A stretch of DNA of 64,000 bases from Eopsaltria australis (GCA_034509425.1 JAVTVJ010011268.1:1-64000); one strand, 5' to 3'; counted from the first letter of the stretch, positions 34,740 through 48,739 are shown. A program made the numbers and translations. Notes: generated by a model from the sequence alone, not told the origin.

Positions 34740-35650
34740 TAGCGCCACCTAGTGGCCGGGAGGTCTCAGTGCCTGCCGGGCTAGAGCCAGGCCGAGCAGG
34801 AGCTGCGCATGCGCTGCCTGCTGGGGGAGAAGTCGCCCGTCAGGCCACGGCCCTGGGGGCGGGGCCGCGGCCGCTATGCAAATGAGGCGGCCTTAGATGG
34901 GAAAAATGACCAAATATGGAAAAGATGGCTGAAAATGGAGGAAAATGCGGTTTTTAGGGGGGAAAAGGGGGATCTGGGGGCAGTTTGGGGGGATTTGGGG
35001 AAATTGGGGCAGTTCTGGGTCATTTTGGGGACTTTTTGGGGAAGTTTTGGGTCATTTTGGGTCTTTTGGAGGGCTTGGGGAAACACTTGATGCAAATGAT
35101 GGAAATGCGATTAATTAACGCTGATGGACTCTGCTTTTCATGCAAATGAAGTTTATTGCAAGGAAATTAATAAGATTTAATTGAATCACGCCTGTATTTA
35201 TGCAAAAAAATGATGAATATTCACCGACTAGACGCAAATGAGGTTGGAGTGTGGATGTTGGTGTTAGGCCACGCCCCTTTTGATTCAAACAAGGCCCCGT
35301 GATCACTGGGTGTGGCCACGCCCTTTATGCTAATCAGGGACAAATATGGTCAGCCCAAAATCCCCATTAAATTCATCCCAAAATCCTGCTCAGATCCTTC
35401 TAAACCCCTCAGGGACCCCCAAAATCCCCCAAATTCACCCCAAAATCCACTTCAGATCTCCCTAAACCACTCAGGGACACCCAAAGTCCCCCCAAATTCA
35501 CCCCAAAATGCACTTCAGGTGCTGCTAAACCCCTCAGGGATCCCAAAATCCACCAAATTCACCCCACAATCCCCCATATTCTACCTGGGACCTCCATCAT
35601 CCCCTACATTTCCCCCCAAAGCCCTCAGATCGCCTCAAAACCCACTGCGT
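34740..35650 (+). repeat. Unit 39, 911 bp, 3 subrepeats
   Basis: All sites intact. GGGGGAGAAGTCGCC variant near 34823. Confidence 0.96.
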
Positions 35651-36562
35651 TAGCGCCACCTAGTGGCCGGGAGGTCTCAGTGCCTGCCGGCCTAGAGCCA
35701 GGCCGAGCAGGAGCTGCGCATGCGCCGCCTGCTGGGGGAGGAGTCGCCCGTCAGGCCACGCCCCTGGGGGCGGGGCCGCGGCCGCTATGCAAATGAGGCG
35801 GCATTAGATGGGAAAAATGACCAAACATGGAAAAGATGGCTGAAAATGGAGGAAAATGCGGTTTTTAGGGGGGGAAAGGGGGATCTGGGGGCAGTTTGGG
35901 GGGATTTGGGGAAAATTGGGGCAGTTCAGGGTCATTTTGGGGACTTTTTGGGGAAGTTTTGGGTCATTTTGGGTCTTTAGGAGGGCTTGGGGAAACACTT
36001 GATGCAAATGATGGAAATGCGATTAATTAACGCTGATGGACTCTGCTTTACATGCAAATAAAGTTTATTGCAAGGGAATGAATAAGATTTAATTGAATCA
36101 CGCCTGTATTTTGCAAAATAATGATGAATATTCACCGACTATACGCAAATGAGGTTGGAGTGTGGATGTTGGTGTTAGGCCACGCCCCTTTTGATTCAAA
36201 CAAGGCCCCGTGATCACTGGGTGTGGCCACGCCCTTTATGCTATTGAGGGACAAATATGGTCAGCCCAAAATCCCCATTAAATTCACCCCAAAATCCTGC
36301 TCAGATCTCGCTAAACCGCTCAGGGACACACAAAATCCCCCAAATTCACCCCAAAATCCACTTCAGATCCCCCTAAGACCCTCAGGGACCCCCAAAATTC
36401 CCCCAAATTCACCCCAAAATCCACTTCAGGTGCCGCTAAACCCCTCAGGGATCCCCAAAATCCACCAAATTCACCCCACAATCCCCCATATTCTACCTGG
36501 GATCCCCATCATCCCCTACATTTCCCCCCAAAGCCCTCAGATCGCCTCAAAACCCACTGCGT
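35651..36562 (+). repeat. Unit 40, 912 bp, 3 subrepeats
   Basis: Octamer 4 destroyed (TTTTGCAAAATAATG) and octamer 6 is ATGCTATT. Shares GGTCTTTAGGAGG with unit 41. Confidence 0.95.
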
Positions 36563-37472
36563 TAGCGCCACCTAGTGGCCGGGAGGTCTCAGTGTCTGCC
36601 GGGCTAGAGCCAGGTCGAGCAGGAGCTGCGCATGCGCCGCCTGCTGGGGGAGGAGTCGCCCGTCAGGCCACGCCCCTGGGGGCGGGGCCAAGGCCGCTAT
36701 GCAAATGAGGCGGCCTTAGATGGGGAAAATGACCAAATATGGAAAAGATGGCTGAAAATGGAGGAAAATGCGGTTTTTAGGGGGGAAAAAGGGGATCTGG
36801 GGGCAGTTTGGGGGGATTTGGGGAAAATTGGGGCAGTTCTGGGTCATTTTGGGGACTTTTTGGGGAAGTTTTGGGTCATTTTGGGTCTTTAGGAGGGCTT
36901 GGGGAAACACTTGATGCAAATGATGGAAATGCGATTGATTAACGCTGATGGAGTCTGCTTTTCATGCAAATGACGTTTATTGCAAGGGAATGAATAAGAT
37001 TTAATTGAATCACGCCTGTATTTATGCAAATAAATGATGAATATTCACCGACTATACGCAAATGAGGTTGGAGTGTGGATGTTGGTGCTAGGCCACGCCC
37101 CTTTTGATTCAAACAAGGCCCCGTGATCACTGGGTGTGGCCACGCCCTTTATGCTAATGAGGGACAAAAATGGTCAGCCCAAAACCCCCCAAATTCACCC
37201 CAAAATCCTGCTCAGATCCTTCTAAACCCCTCAAGGACCCCCAAAATCCCCCAAATTCACCCCAAAATCCACTTCAGATCTCCCTAAACTGCTCAGGGAC
37301 ACCCAAAGTCCCCCAAATTCACCCCAAAATCCACTTCAGGTGCCCCGAAACCCCTCAGGGATCCCCAAAATCCACCAAATTCACCCCACAATTCCCCATA
37401 TTCTACCTGGGACCCCCATCATCCCCTACATTTCCCCCCAAAGCCCTCAGATCGCCTCAAAACCCACTGCGT
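36563..37472 (+). repeat. Unit 41, 910 bp, 3 subrepeats
   Basis: Intact module, though GGGGCCAAGGCCGC removes the SacII and NotI sites. Shares the GGTCTTTAGGAGG marker with unit 40. Confidence 0.96.
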
Positions 37473-38385
37473 TAGCGCCACCTAGTGGCCGGGAGGTCTC
37501 AGTGCCTGCAGGGCTAGAGCCAGGCCGAGCAGGAGCTGCGCATGCGCCGCCTGCTGGGGGAGGAGTCGCCCGTCAGGCCACGCCCCTGGGGGCGGGGCCG
37601 CGGCCGCTATGCAAATGAGGCGGCCTTAGATGGGAAAAATGAGCAACTATGGAAAAGATGGCTGAAAATGGAGGAAAATGCGGTTTTTAGGGGGAAAAGG
37701 GGGATCTGGGGGAAGTTTGGGGGGATTTGGGGAAAATTGGGGCAGTTCTGGGTCATTTTGGGGACTTTTTGGGGAAGTTTTGGGTCATTTTGGGTCTTTT
37801 GGAGGGCTTGGGGGAACACTTGATGCAAATGATGGAAATGCGATTAATTAACGCTGATGGACTCTGCTTTTCATGCAAATGAAGTTTATTGCAAGGGAAT
37901 GAAAAAGATTTAATTGAATCACGCCTGTATTTATGCAAATAAATGATGAATATTCACCGACTAGACGCAAATGAGGTTGGAGTGTGGATGTTGGTGTTAG
38001 GCCACGCCCCTTTGATTCAAACAAGGCCCCGTGATCACTGGGTGTGGCCACGCCCTTTATGCTAATCAGGGACAAATATGGTCAGCCCAAAACCCCCATT
38101 AAATTCACCCCAAAAATCCCTTGTTCTCAGATCCGTCTAATACCCCTCAAGGACAACCCAAATTCCCAAATTCACCTCCAAACCACTGTTCAGATCTCCC
38201 TAAACCGCTCCAGGGACACCCAAATCCCCAAATTCACACCAAATCCACTTCGGGTCCCGACACCTCAGGGAATCCGCCAAAAATCCACCAAATTCACCCA
38301 CAATCCCCCATATCTACCTGGGAACCTCCATCATCCACACATTTCCCCCCAAAGCCCTCAAGATCGCCTCAAAACGCCACTGCGT
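37473..38385 (+). repeat. Unit 42, 913 bp, 3 subrepeats
   Basis: Promoter-like module intact. The C block is indel-rich from 38110 to the end. Confidence 0.93.
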
Positions 38386-39227
38386 TAGCGCCACTAGTGC
38401 GGAAGGTCTCAGTGCCTGCCGGGCTAGAGCCAGGTTGGGCAGGAGCTGCGCATGCGCCGCCTGCTGGGGGAGGAGTCGCCCGTCAGGCCACGGCCCTGGG
38501 GGCGGGGCCGCGGCCGCTATGCAAATGAGGCGGCCTTAGATGGGAAAATGACCAACTATGGAAAAGATGGCTGAAAATGGAGGAAAATGCGGTTTTTAGG
38601 GGGGAAAAGGGGGATCTGGGGGCAGTTTGGGGGGATTGGGGGAAAATTGGGGCAGTTCTGGGTCATTTTGGGGACTTTTTGGGGAAGTTTTGGGTCATTT
38701 TGGGTCTTTTGGAGGGCTTGGGGAAACACGATGCCAATGATGGAAATGCGATTGATTAACGCTGATGGACTCTGCTTTTCATGCAAATGAAGTTTATTGC
38801 AAGGGACTGAATAAGATTTAATTGAATCACGCCTGTATTTATGTAAATAAATGATGAATATTCAACGACTATACGCAAATGAGGTTGGAGTGTGGATGTT
38901 GGTGTTAGGCCACGCCCCTTTTGATTCAAACAAGGCCCCGCGATCACTGGGTGTGGCCACGCCCTTTATGCTAATCAGGGACAAATATGGTCAGCCCAAA
39001 ACCCCCCAACTTCACCCAAAAATCCTGCTCAGATCCTTCTAAACACCTCAGGGACCCCCAAAATCCCCCAAATTCACCCCAAAATCCACTTCAGGTGCCC
39101 CTAAACCCCTCAGGGATCCCCAAAATCCACCAAATTCACCCCACAATCCCCCATATTCTACCTGGGACCCCCATCATCCCCTACATTTCCCCCCAAAGCC
39201 CTCAGATCGCCTCCAAACCCACTGCGT
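38386..39227 (+). repeat. Unit 43, ~842 bp, 2 subrepeats
   Basis: Anchor damaged (GCGCCACTAGTGCGG). NRF1 site, GC box and octamer 1 intact. Octamer 2 is ATGCCAAT. Confidence 0.93.
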
Positions 39228-40040
39228 TAGCGCCACCTAGTGTCCGGGAGGTCTCAGTGTCTGCCGGGCTAGAGCCAGGTCGAGCAGGAGCTGCGCATGC
39301 GCCGCCTGCTGGGGGAGGAGTCGCCCGTCAGGCCACGCCCCTGGGGGCGGGGCCGCGGCCGCTATGCAAATGAGGCGGCCTTAGATGGGAAAAATGACCA
39401 AATATGGAAAAGATGGCTGAAAATGGAGGAAAATGCGGTTTTTAGAGGGGAAAAGGGGGATCTGGGGGCAGTTTGGGGGGATTTGGGGAAAATTGGGGCA
39501 GTTTTGGGTCATTTTGGGTCTTTTGGAGGGCTTGGGGAAACACGATGCAAATGATGGAAATGGGATTAATTAACGCTGATGGAGTCTGCTTTTCATGCAA
39601 ATGACGTTTATTGCAAGGGAATGAATAAGATTTAATTGAATCACGCCTGTATTTATGCAAAAAAATGATGAATATTCACCGACTATACCCAAATGAGGTT
39701 GGAGTGTGGATGTTGGTGTTAGGCCACGCCCCTTTTGATTCAAACAAGGCCCCGTGATCACTGGGTGTGGCCACGCCCTTTATGCTAATGAGGAACAAAC
39801 ATGGTCAGTCCAAAACCCCCCAAATTCACCCCAAAATCCACTTCAGATCCCCCTAAACCGCTCAGGGACACACAAAATCCCCCAAATTCACCCCAAAATC
39901 CACTTCAAGTGCCGCTAAACCCCTCAGGGATCCCCAAAATCCACCAAATTCACCCCACAATCCCCCATATTCTACCTGGGACCCCCATCATCCCCTACAT
40001 TCCCCCCAAAGCCCTCAGATCGCCTCAAAACCCACTGCGT
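39228..40040 (+). repeat. Unit 44, 813 bp, 2 subrepeats
   Basis: Shortest undisrupted unit: short G block plus two subrepeats. CTCF-like core has one substitution (CTAGTGTCC). Confidence 0.95.
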
Positions 40041-40951
40041 TAGCGCCACCTAGTGGCCGGGAGGTCTCAGTGCCTGCCGGGCTAGAGCCAGGCCGAGCAG
40101 GAGCTGCGCATGCGCCGCCTGCTGGGGGACGGAGTCGCCCGTCAGGCCACGGCCCTGGGGGCGGGGCCGCGGCCGCTCTGCAAATGAGGCGGCCTTAGAT
40201 GGGAAAAATGACCAAATATGGAAAAGATGGCTGAAAATGGAGGAAAATGCGGTTTTTAGGGAGGAAAAGGGGGATCTGGGGGCAGTTTGGGGGGATTTGG
40301 GGAAAATTGGGGCAGTTCTGGGTCATTTTGGGGACTTTTTGGGGAAGTTTTGGGTCATTTGGGGTCTTTTGGAGGGCTTGGGGAAACACTTGATGCAATG
40401 GTTGGAAATGCGCTTGATTAACGCTGATGGACTCTGCTTTTCATGCAAATGAAGTTTATTGCAAGGGAATGAATAAGATTTAATTGAATCACGCCTGTAT
40501 TTATGCAAATAAATGATGAATATTCACCGACTATACGCAAATGAGGTTGGAGTGTGAATGTTGGCGTTAGGCCACGCCCCTTTTGATTCAAACAAGGCCC
40601 CGTGATCACTGGGTGTGGCCACGCCCTTTATGCTAATGAGGGACAAAAATGGTCAGCCCAAAACCCCCCAAATTCACACCAAAATCCTGCTCAGATCCTT
40701 CTAAACCGCTCAGGGACCCCCAAAATCCCCCAAATTCACCCCAAAATCCACTTCAGATCTCCCTAAACCGCTCAGGGACACCCAAAATCCCCCAAATTCA
40801 CCCCAAAATCCACTTCAGGTCCCCCGAAACCCCTCAGAGATCCCCAAAATCCACCAAATTCACCCCACAATCCCCCATATTCTACCTGGGACCCCCATCA
40901 TCCCCTACATTTCCCCCAAAAGCCCTCAGATCGCCTCCAAACCCACTGCGT
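40041..40951 (+). repeat. Unit 45, 911 bp, 3 subrepeats
   Basis: Octamer 1 is CTGCAAAT, and octamer 2 is lost (ATGCAATG near 40395). Confidence 0.95.
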
Positions 40952-41983
40952 TAGCGCCACCTAGTGGCCGGGAGGTCTCAGTGCCTGCCGGGCTAGAGCC
41001 AGGCCGAGCAGGAGCTGCGCATGCGCCGCCTGCTGGGGGAGGAGTCGCCTGTCAGGCCACGCCCCTGGGGCGGGGCCGCGGCCGCTATGCAAATGAGGCG
41101 GCCGTAGATGGGAAAAATGACCAAATATGGAAAAGATGGCTGAAAATGGAGGAAAATGCGGTTTTTAGGGGGGAAAGGGGGATCTGGGGGCAGTTTGGGG
41201 AGATTTGGGGAAAATTGGGGCAGTTCTGGGTCATTTTGGGGACTTTTTGGGGAAGTTTTGGGTCATTTTGGGTCTTTTGGAGGGCTTGGGGAAACATTGA
41301 TGCAAATGATGGAAATGCGATTAATTAACGCTGATGGACTCTGCTTTTCATGCAAATGAAGTTTATTGCAAGGGAATTGATATGATTTAATTGAATCACG
41401 CCTGTATTTATGCAAATAAATGATGAATATTCACCGACTATATGCAAATGAGGTTGGAGTGTGGATGTTGGTGTTAGGCCACGCCCCTTTTGATTCAAAG
41501 AAGGATCCGTGATCACTGGGTGTGGCCACGCCCTTTATGCTAATGAGGGACAAATATGGTCAGCCCAAAATCCCCATTAAATTCACCCCAAAATCTACTT
41601 CAGATCCCCCTAAACCGCTCAGGGACCCACAAAATCCCCCAAATTCACCCCAAAATCCACTTCAGATCCCCCTAAACCGCTCAGGGACACACAAAATCAC
41701 CCAAATTCACCCCAAAATCCACTTCAGATCTCCCTAAACCGCTCAGGGACACACAAAATCCCCCAAATTCACCCCAAAATCCACTTCAGATCTCCCTAAA
41801 CCGCTCAGGGACACCCAAAATCCCCCAAATTCACTCCAAAATCCACTTCAGGTGCCCCTAAACCCCTCAGGGATCCCCAAATCCACCAAATTCACCCTAC
41901 AATCCCCCATATTCTACCTGGGACCCCCATCATCCCCGACATTTCCCCCCAAAGCCCTCAGATCGCCTCAAAACCCACTGCGT
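40952..41983 (+). repeat. Unit 46, 1032 bp, 5 subrepeats
   Basis: Near-octamer 5 is a perfect ATGCAAAT here (near 41442), giving an extra exact octamer. Confidence 0.96.
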
Positions 41984-42894
41984 TAGCGCCACCTAGTGGC
42001 CGGGAGGTCTCAGTGCCTGCCGGGCTAGAGCCAGGCCGAGCAGGAGCTGCGCATGCGCCGCCTGCTGGGTGAGGAGTCGCCCGTCAGGCCACGCCCCTGG
42101 GGGCGGGGCCGCGGACGCTATGCAAATGAGGCGGCCTTAGATGGGAAAAATGAGCAAATATGGAAAAGATGGCTGAAAATGGAGGACAATGCGGTTTTTA
42201 GGGGGGGAAAAGGGGGATCTGGGGGCAGTTTGGGGGGATTTGGGGAAAATTGGGGCAGTTCTGGGTCATTTTGGGGACTTTTTGGGGAAGTTTTTGGTCA
42301 TTTTGGGTCTTTTGGAGGGCTTGGGGAAACACTTGATGCAAATGATGGAAATGCGATTAATTAACGCTGATGGACTCTTCTTTTCATGCAAATGAAGTTT
42401 ATTGCAAGGAAATTAATAAGATTTAATTGAATCACGCCTATATTTATGCAAATAAATGATGAATATTCACCGACTATACGCAAATGAGGTTGGAGTGTGG
42501 ATGTTGGTGCTAGGCCACACCCCTTTTGATTCAAAGAAGGCCCCGTGACCACTGGGCGTGGCCACGCCCTTTATGCTAATGAGGGACAAACATGGTCAGC
42601 CCAAAACCCTCCAAAATCACCCCAAAATCCTGCTCAGATCCGTCTAAACCCCTCAAGGACACCCAAAATCCCCCAAATTCACCCCAAAATCCACTTCAGA
42701 TCCCCCTAAACCCCTCAGGGACACCCAAAATCCCCCAAATTCACCCCAAAATCCACTTCAGGTGCCCCTAAACCCCTCAGGGATCCCAAAAATCCACCAA
42801 ATTCACCCCACAATCCCCCATATTCTACCTGGGACCCCCATCATCCCCTACATTTCCCCCCAAAGCCCTCAGATCGCCTCAAAACCCACTGCAT
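41984..42894 (+). repeat. Unit 47, 911 bp, 3 subrepeats
   Basis: Sites intact. The first KLF-like box is weakened to GGCCACACCCC near 42513. Confidence 0.96.
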
Positions 42895-43928
42895 TAGCGC
42901 CACCTAGTGGCCGGGAGGTCTCAGTGCCTGCCGGGCTAGAGCCAGGCCGAGCAGGAGCTGCGCATGCGCCGCCTGCTGGGGGAGGAGTCGCCCGTCAGGC
43001 CACGGCCATGGGGCGGGGCCGCGGCCGCTATGCAAATGAGGCGGCCTTAGATGGGAAAAATGACCAAATATGGAAAAGATGGCTGAAAATGGAGGAAAAT
43101 GCGGTTTTTAGGGGGGAAAAGGGGGATCTGGGGGCAGTTTGGGGGGATTTGGGGAAAATTGGGGCAGTTCTGGGTCATTTTGGGGACTTTTTGGGGAAGT
43201 TTTGGGTCATTTTGGGTCTTTTGGAGGGCTTGGGGAAACACTTGATGCAAATGATGGAAATGCGATTAATTAACGCTGATGGACTCTGCTTTTCATGCAA
43301 ATGAAGTTTATTGCAAGGGAATGAATAAGATTTATTGAATCACGCCTGTATTTATGCAAATAAATGATGAATATTCACCGACTAGACGCAAATGAGGTTG
43401 GAGTGTGGATGTTGGTGTTAGGCCACGCCCCTTTTGATTCAAACAAGGCCCCGTGATCACTGGGTGTGGCCACGCCCTTTATGCTAATCAGGGACAAATA
43501 TGGTCAGCCCAAAACCCCCCAAATTCACCCCAAAATCCTGCTCAGATCCTTCTAAACCCCTCAGGGACCCCCAAGAGCCCCCAAATTCACCCCAAATCCA
43601 CTTCAGATCTCCTAAAACCCGCTCAGGGTTACAACCCAAATCCCCCAATTCCACCCCAAAATCCTGCTCCAGATTCCCCGAAACCACATCAGGGACACCC
43701 AAGAATCGCCGAAAGTTCTCCAAAATCCACTCAGGTGCCCCTAACCGCTCAGGGACACCCAAAATCCCCCAAATTCACCCCAAAATCCACTTCAGGTGGC
43801 CCTAAACCCCTCAGGGATCCCCAAAATCCACCAAATTCACCCCACAATCCCCCATATTCTACCTGGGACCCCCATCATCCCCTACATTTCCCCCCAAAGC
43901 CCTCAGATCGCCTCAAAACCCACTGCGT
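42895..43928 (+). repeat. Unit 48, 1034 bp, 5 subrepeats
   Basis: CTCF core intact, although preceded by GCATTAGC in place of GCGTTAGC. C block irregular at 43580-43750, containing an AAACCACATCAGGG copy of the variant seen in units 0 and 50. Confidence 0.95.
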
Positions 43929-44889
43929 TAGCGCCACCTAGTGGCCGGGAGGTCTCAGTGCCTGCCGGGCTAGAGCCAGGCCGAGCAGGAGCTGCGCATG
44001 CGCCGCCTGCTGGGGGAGGAGTCGCCCGTCAGGACACGGCCCTGGGGGCGGGGCCGCGGCCGCTATGCAAATGAGGCGGCCTTAGATGGGAAAAATGAGC
44101 AAATATGGAAAAGATGGCTGAAAATGGAAGAAAATGCGGTTTTTAGGGGGGAAAAGGGGGATCTGGGGGCAGTTTGGGGGGATTTGAGGAAGATTGGGGC
44201 AGTTCTGGGTCATTTTGGGGACTTTTTGGGGAAGTTTTGGGTCTTTTGGAGGGCTTGGGGAAACACTTGATGCAAATGATGGAAATGCGATTAATTAACG
44301 CTGATGGACTCTGCTTTTCATGCAAATGAAGTTTATTGCAAGGGAATGAATAAGATCTAATTGAATCACGCCTGTATTTATGCAAAAAAATGATGAACAT
44401 TCACCGACTCTACGCAAATGAGGTTGGAGTGTGGATGTTGGTGTTAGGCCACGCCCCTTTTGATTCAAACAAGGCCCCGTGATAACTGGCTGTGGCCACG
44501 CCCTTTATGCTAATGAGGAACAAATATGGTCAGCCCAAAATCCCCCAAATTCACCCCGAAATCCTGCTCAGATCATTCTAAACCCCTCAGGGACCCCCAA
44601 AATCCCCCAAATTCACCCCAAAATCCTGCTCAGATCCTTCTAAACCCTTCAGGGACCCCCAAAATCCCCCAAATTCACCCCAAAATCCACTTCAGATCCC
44701 CCTAAACCGCTCAGGGACACCCAAAATCCCCCAAATTCCCCCCAAAATCCACTTCAGGTGCCCCTAAACCCCTCAGGGATCCCCAAAATCCACCAAATTC
44801 ACCCCACAATCCCCCATATTCTACCTGGGACCCCCATCATCCCCTACATTCCCCCCAAAGCCCTCAGATCGCCTCAAAACCCACTGCGT
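43929..44889 (+). repeat. Unit 49, 961 bp, 4 subrepeats
   Basis: Shares GATTTGAGGAAGATTGG, GTGATAACTGG, GAGGAACAAAT and CCCTTCAGGG variants with unit 56. The second GGGTCATTTT of the G block is missing. Confidence 0.95.
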
Positions 44890-45906
44890 TAGCGCCACCT
44901 AGTGGCCGGGAGGTCTCAGTGCCTGCCGGGCTAGAGCCAGGCCGAGCAGGAGCTGCGCATGCGCCGCCTGCTGGGGGAGGAGTCGCCCGTCAGGCCACGC
45001 CCCTGGGGGCGGGGCCGCGGACGCTATGCAAATGAGGCGGCCTTAGATGGGAAAAATGACCAACTATGGAAAAGATGGCTGAAAATGGAGAAAAATGCCG
45101 TTTTTAGGGGGGAAAAGGGGGATCTGGGGGCAGTTTGGGGGGATTTGGGGAAAATTGGGGCAGTTCTGGGTCATTTTGGGGACTTTTTGGGGAAGTTTTG
45201 GGTCATTTTGGGTCTTTTGGAGGGCTTGGGGAAACACTTGATGCAAATGAATGGAATATAGCGATTAATTAACAGCTGATGGACTCTGCTTTTCATGCAA
45301 ATGAAGTTTTTGCAAGGGAAATGAATATAGATCTAATTTGAATGCACGCCTGTAATTTATGCAAATAAATGATGAATATTCCACGCGACTAGACGCAAAT
45401 GAGGTTGGAGTGTGGATGTTGGTGTTAGGCCACGCCCCTTTTTATTCAAACAAGGCCCCGTGATCACTGGGTGTGGCCACGCCCTTTATGCTAATCAGGG
45501 ACAAATATGGTCAGCCCAAAATCCCCATTAAATTCACCCCGAAATCCTGCTCAGATCCTTCTAAACCCACCAGGGACACCCAAAATCCCATAAATTCACC
45601 CCAAAATCCACTTCAGATCTCCCTAAACCCCTCAGGGACACCCAAAATCCCCCAAATTCACCCCAAAATCCTTCTCAGATCCCTCGAAACCCATCAGGGA
45701 CACCCAAAATCGCCCGAAATTCACCCCAAAATCCACTTCAGGTGCCCCTAAACCCCTCAGGGACCCCCAAAATCCCCCAAATTCACCCCAAAATCCACTT
45801 CAGGTGCCCCTAAACCCCTCAGGGATCCCCAAAATCCACCAAATTCACCCCACAATCCCCTACATTTCCCCCCAAAGCCCTTAGATCGCCTCAAAACCCA
45901 CTGCGT
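44890..45906 (+). repeat. Unit 50, 1017 bp, 5 subrepeats
   Basis: Irregular patch at 45245-45400. The lead-in has the 28-bp deletion (CACAATCCCCTACATTTCC, near 45850) and the linked CCCTTAGATCG change. Confidence 0.94.
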
Positions 45907-46819
45907 TAGCGCCACCTAGTGGCCGGGCGGTCTCAGTGCCTGCCGGGCTCGAGCCCGGCCGAGCAGGAGCTGCGCATGCGCCGCCGGCTGGGGGAGGAGT
46001 CGCCCGTCAGGCCACGCCCCTGGGGGCGGGGCCGCGCCCGCTATGCAAATGAGGCGGCCTTAGATGGGAAAAATGAGCAACTATGGAAAAGATGGCTGAA
46101 AATGGAGGAAAATGCGGTTTTTAGGGGGGAAACGGGGGATCTGCGGGCAGTTTGGGGGGATTTGGGGAAAATTGGGGCAGTTCTGGGTCATTTTGGGGGA
46201 CTTTTTGGGGAAGTTTTGGGTCATTTTGGGTCTTTTGGAGGGCTTGGGGAAACACTTGATGCAAATGATGGAAATGCGATTAATTACCGCTGATGGACTC
46301 TGCTTTTTATGCAAATTAAGTTTATTGCAAGAGAATGAATAAGATCTAATTGAATCACGCCTGTATTTATGCAAAAAAATGATGAATATTCACCGACTAG
46401 ACGCAAATGAGGTTGGAGTGTGGATGTTGGTGTTAGGCCACGCCCCTTTTGATTCAAACAAGGCCCCGTGATCACTGGCTGTGGCCACGCCCTTTATGCT
46501 AATGAGGAACAAATATGGTCAGCCCAAAATCCCCATTAAATTCACCCCGAAATCCTGCTCAGATCCTTCTAAACCCACCAGGGACACCCAAAATCCCATA
46601 AATTCACCCCAAAATCCACTTCAGATCTCCCTAAACCCCTCAGGGACACCCGAGATCCCCCGAAATTCACCCCAAAATCCACTTCAGGTGCCCCTAAACC
46701 CCTCAGGGATCCCCAAAATCCACCAAATTCACCCCACAATCCCCCATATTCTACCTGGGACCTCCATCATCCCCTACATTTCCCCCCAAACCCTCAGATC
46801 GCCTCAAAACCCACTGCGT
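45907..46819 (+). repeat. Unit 51, 913 bp, 3 subrepeats
   Basis: CTCF and NRF1-like sites intact. GGGGCCGCGCCCGC replaces the SacII/NotI overlap. Carries AAACCCACCAGGG and GAGGAACAAAT, like unit 54. Confidence 0.95.
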
Positions 46820-47729
46820 TAGCGCCACCTAGTGGCCGGGAGGTCTCAGTGCCTGCCGGGCTAGAGCCAGGCCGAGCAGGAGCTGCGCATGCGCCGCCTG
46901 CTGGGGGAGGAGTCGCCCGTCAGGCCACGCCCCTGGGGGCGGGGCAGCGGCCGCTATGCAAATGAGGCGGCCTTAGATGGGAAAAATGAGCAAATATGGA
47001 AAAGATGGCTGAAAATGGAGGAAAATGCGGTTTTTAGGGGGGAAAATAGGGGATCTGGGGGCAGTTTGGGGGGATTTGGGGAAAATTGGGGCAGTTCTGG
47101 GTCATTTTGGGGACTTTTTGGGGAAGTTTTGGGTTCTTTTGGGTCTTTTGGAGGGCTTGGGGAAACACTTGATGCAAATGATGTAAATGCGATTAATTAA
47201 CGCTGATGGACTCTGCTTTTCATGCAAATGAAGTTTATTGCAAGGAAATTAATAAGATTTAATTGATCACGGCCTGATTATGCAAATAAATTGATGATAC
47301 TTCCCACTTACACGCCAAATGAGTTGGCAGTGTGGATGTTGCGTGTTAGGCCCACCCACCTTTGATTCAACCAGGCCCCGTGATCACTGGGTGTGCGCCA
47401 CGCCCTTTATGCTAATCAGGGACAAATATGGCCAGCCCAAAACCCCCCAAATTCACCCCAAAATCCTGCTCAGATCCTTCTAAACCGCTCAGGGACCCCC
47501 AAAATCCCCCAAATTCACCCCAAAATCCACTTCAGATCCCTCTAAACCGCTCAGGGACACCCAAAATCCCCCAAATTCACCCCAAAATCCACTTCAGGTG
47601 CCCCTAAACCCCTCAGGGATCCCAAAATCCACCAAATTCACCCCACAATCCCCCATATTCTACCTGGGACCCCCATCATCCCCTACATTTCCCCCCAAAG
47701 CCCTCAGATCGCCTCAAAACCCACTGCGT
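46820..47729 (+). repeat. Unit 52, 910 bp, 3 subrepeats
   Basis: GC box intact but followed by GCAGCGGCCGC. Irregular at 47260-47400, affecting near-octamer 5. Confidence 0.94.
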
Positions 47730-48739
47730 TAGCGCCACCTAGTGGGCGGGAGGTCTCAGTGCCTGCCGGGCTAGAGCCAGGCCGAGCAGGAGCTGCGCAT
47801 GCGCCGCTTGCTGGGGGAGGAGTCGCCCGTCAGGCCACGCCCCTGGGGGCGGAGCCGCGGCCGCTATGCAAATGAGGCGGCCCTAGATGGGAAAAATGAG
47901 CAAATATGGAAAAGATGGCTGAAAATGGAGGAAAATGTGCGGTTTTTCGGGGGGAAAAGGGGGATCTGGGGGCAGTTTGGGGCGATTTGGGGAAAATTGG
48001 GGCAGTTCTGGGACATTTTGGGACTTTTTGGGGAAGTTTTGTGTCATTTTGGGTCTTTTGGAGGGCTTGGGGAAACACTTGATGCAAATGATGGAAATGC
48101 GATTAATTAACGCTGATGGACTCTGCTTTTCATGCAAATGAAGTTTATTGCAAGGGAATGAATAAGATCTAATTGAATCACGCCTGTATTATGCAAATAA
48201 ATGATGAATATTCACCGACTAGACGCAAATGAGGTTGGAGTGTGATTTGGTGTTAGGCCACGGTCCCCTTGATTCAAAACAAGGCCCCGTGATCACTGCG
48301 TGGGGCCACGCCCTTTATGCTAATGACGGCACAAATATGGTTCAGCCAAAAATCCCCCATTAAATTCCCCCAAATCCTGCCCTCAGATCTACTAACCCAC
48401 CAGGCGCACCTCAATCGCCCAATTAAAATTCACCCCAAAATCCTGCTCAGATCCTTCTAAACCCCTCAGGGACCCCCAAAATCCCCCACATTCACCCCAA
48501 AATCCACTTCAGATCCCCCTACACCGCTCAGGGACACCCAAAATCCCCCAAATTCACCCCAAAATCCACTTCAGGTGCCCCTAAACCCCTCAGGGATCCC
48601 CAAAATCCCCCAAATTCATCCCAAAATCCACTTCATGTGCCCCTAAACCCCTCAGGGATCCCCAAAATCCACCAAATTCACCCCACAATCCCCTACATTT
48701 CCCCCCAAAGCCCTTAGATCGCCTCAAAACCCACTGCGT
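47730..48739 (+). repeat. Unit 53, 1010 bp, 5 subrepeats
   Basis: CTCF-like core with one change (CTAGTGGGCGG). GC box GGGGGCGGAGCC. Irregular at 48240-48430. 28-bp lead-in deletion near 48690, linked to CCCTTAGATCG. Confidence 0.94.

Noticed and set aside
42762..43304. 180-codon open frame spanning units 47-48
   Set aside because: Same cause: a local indel near the GC box fuses frames found separately in other units.
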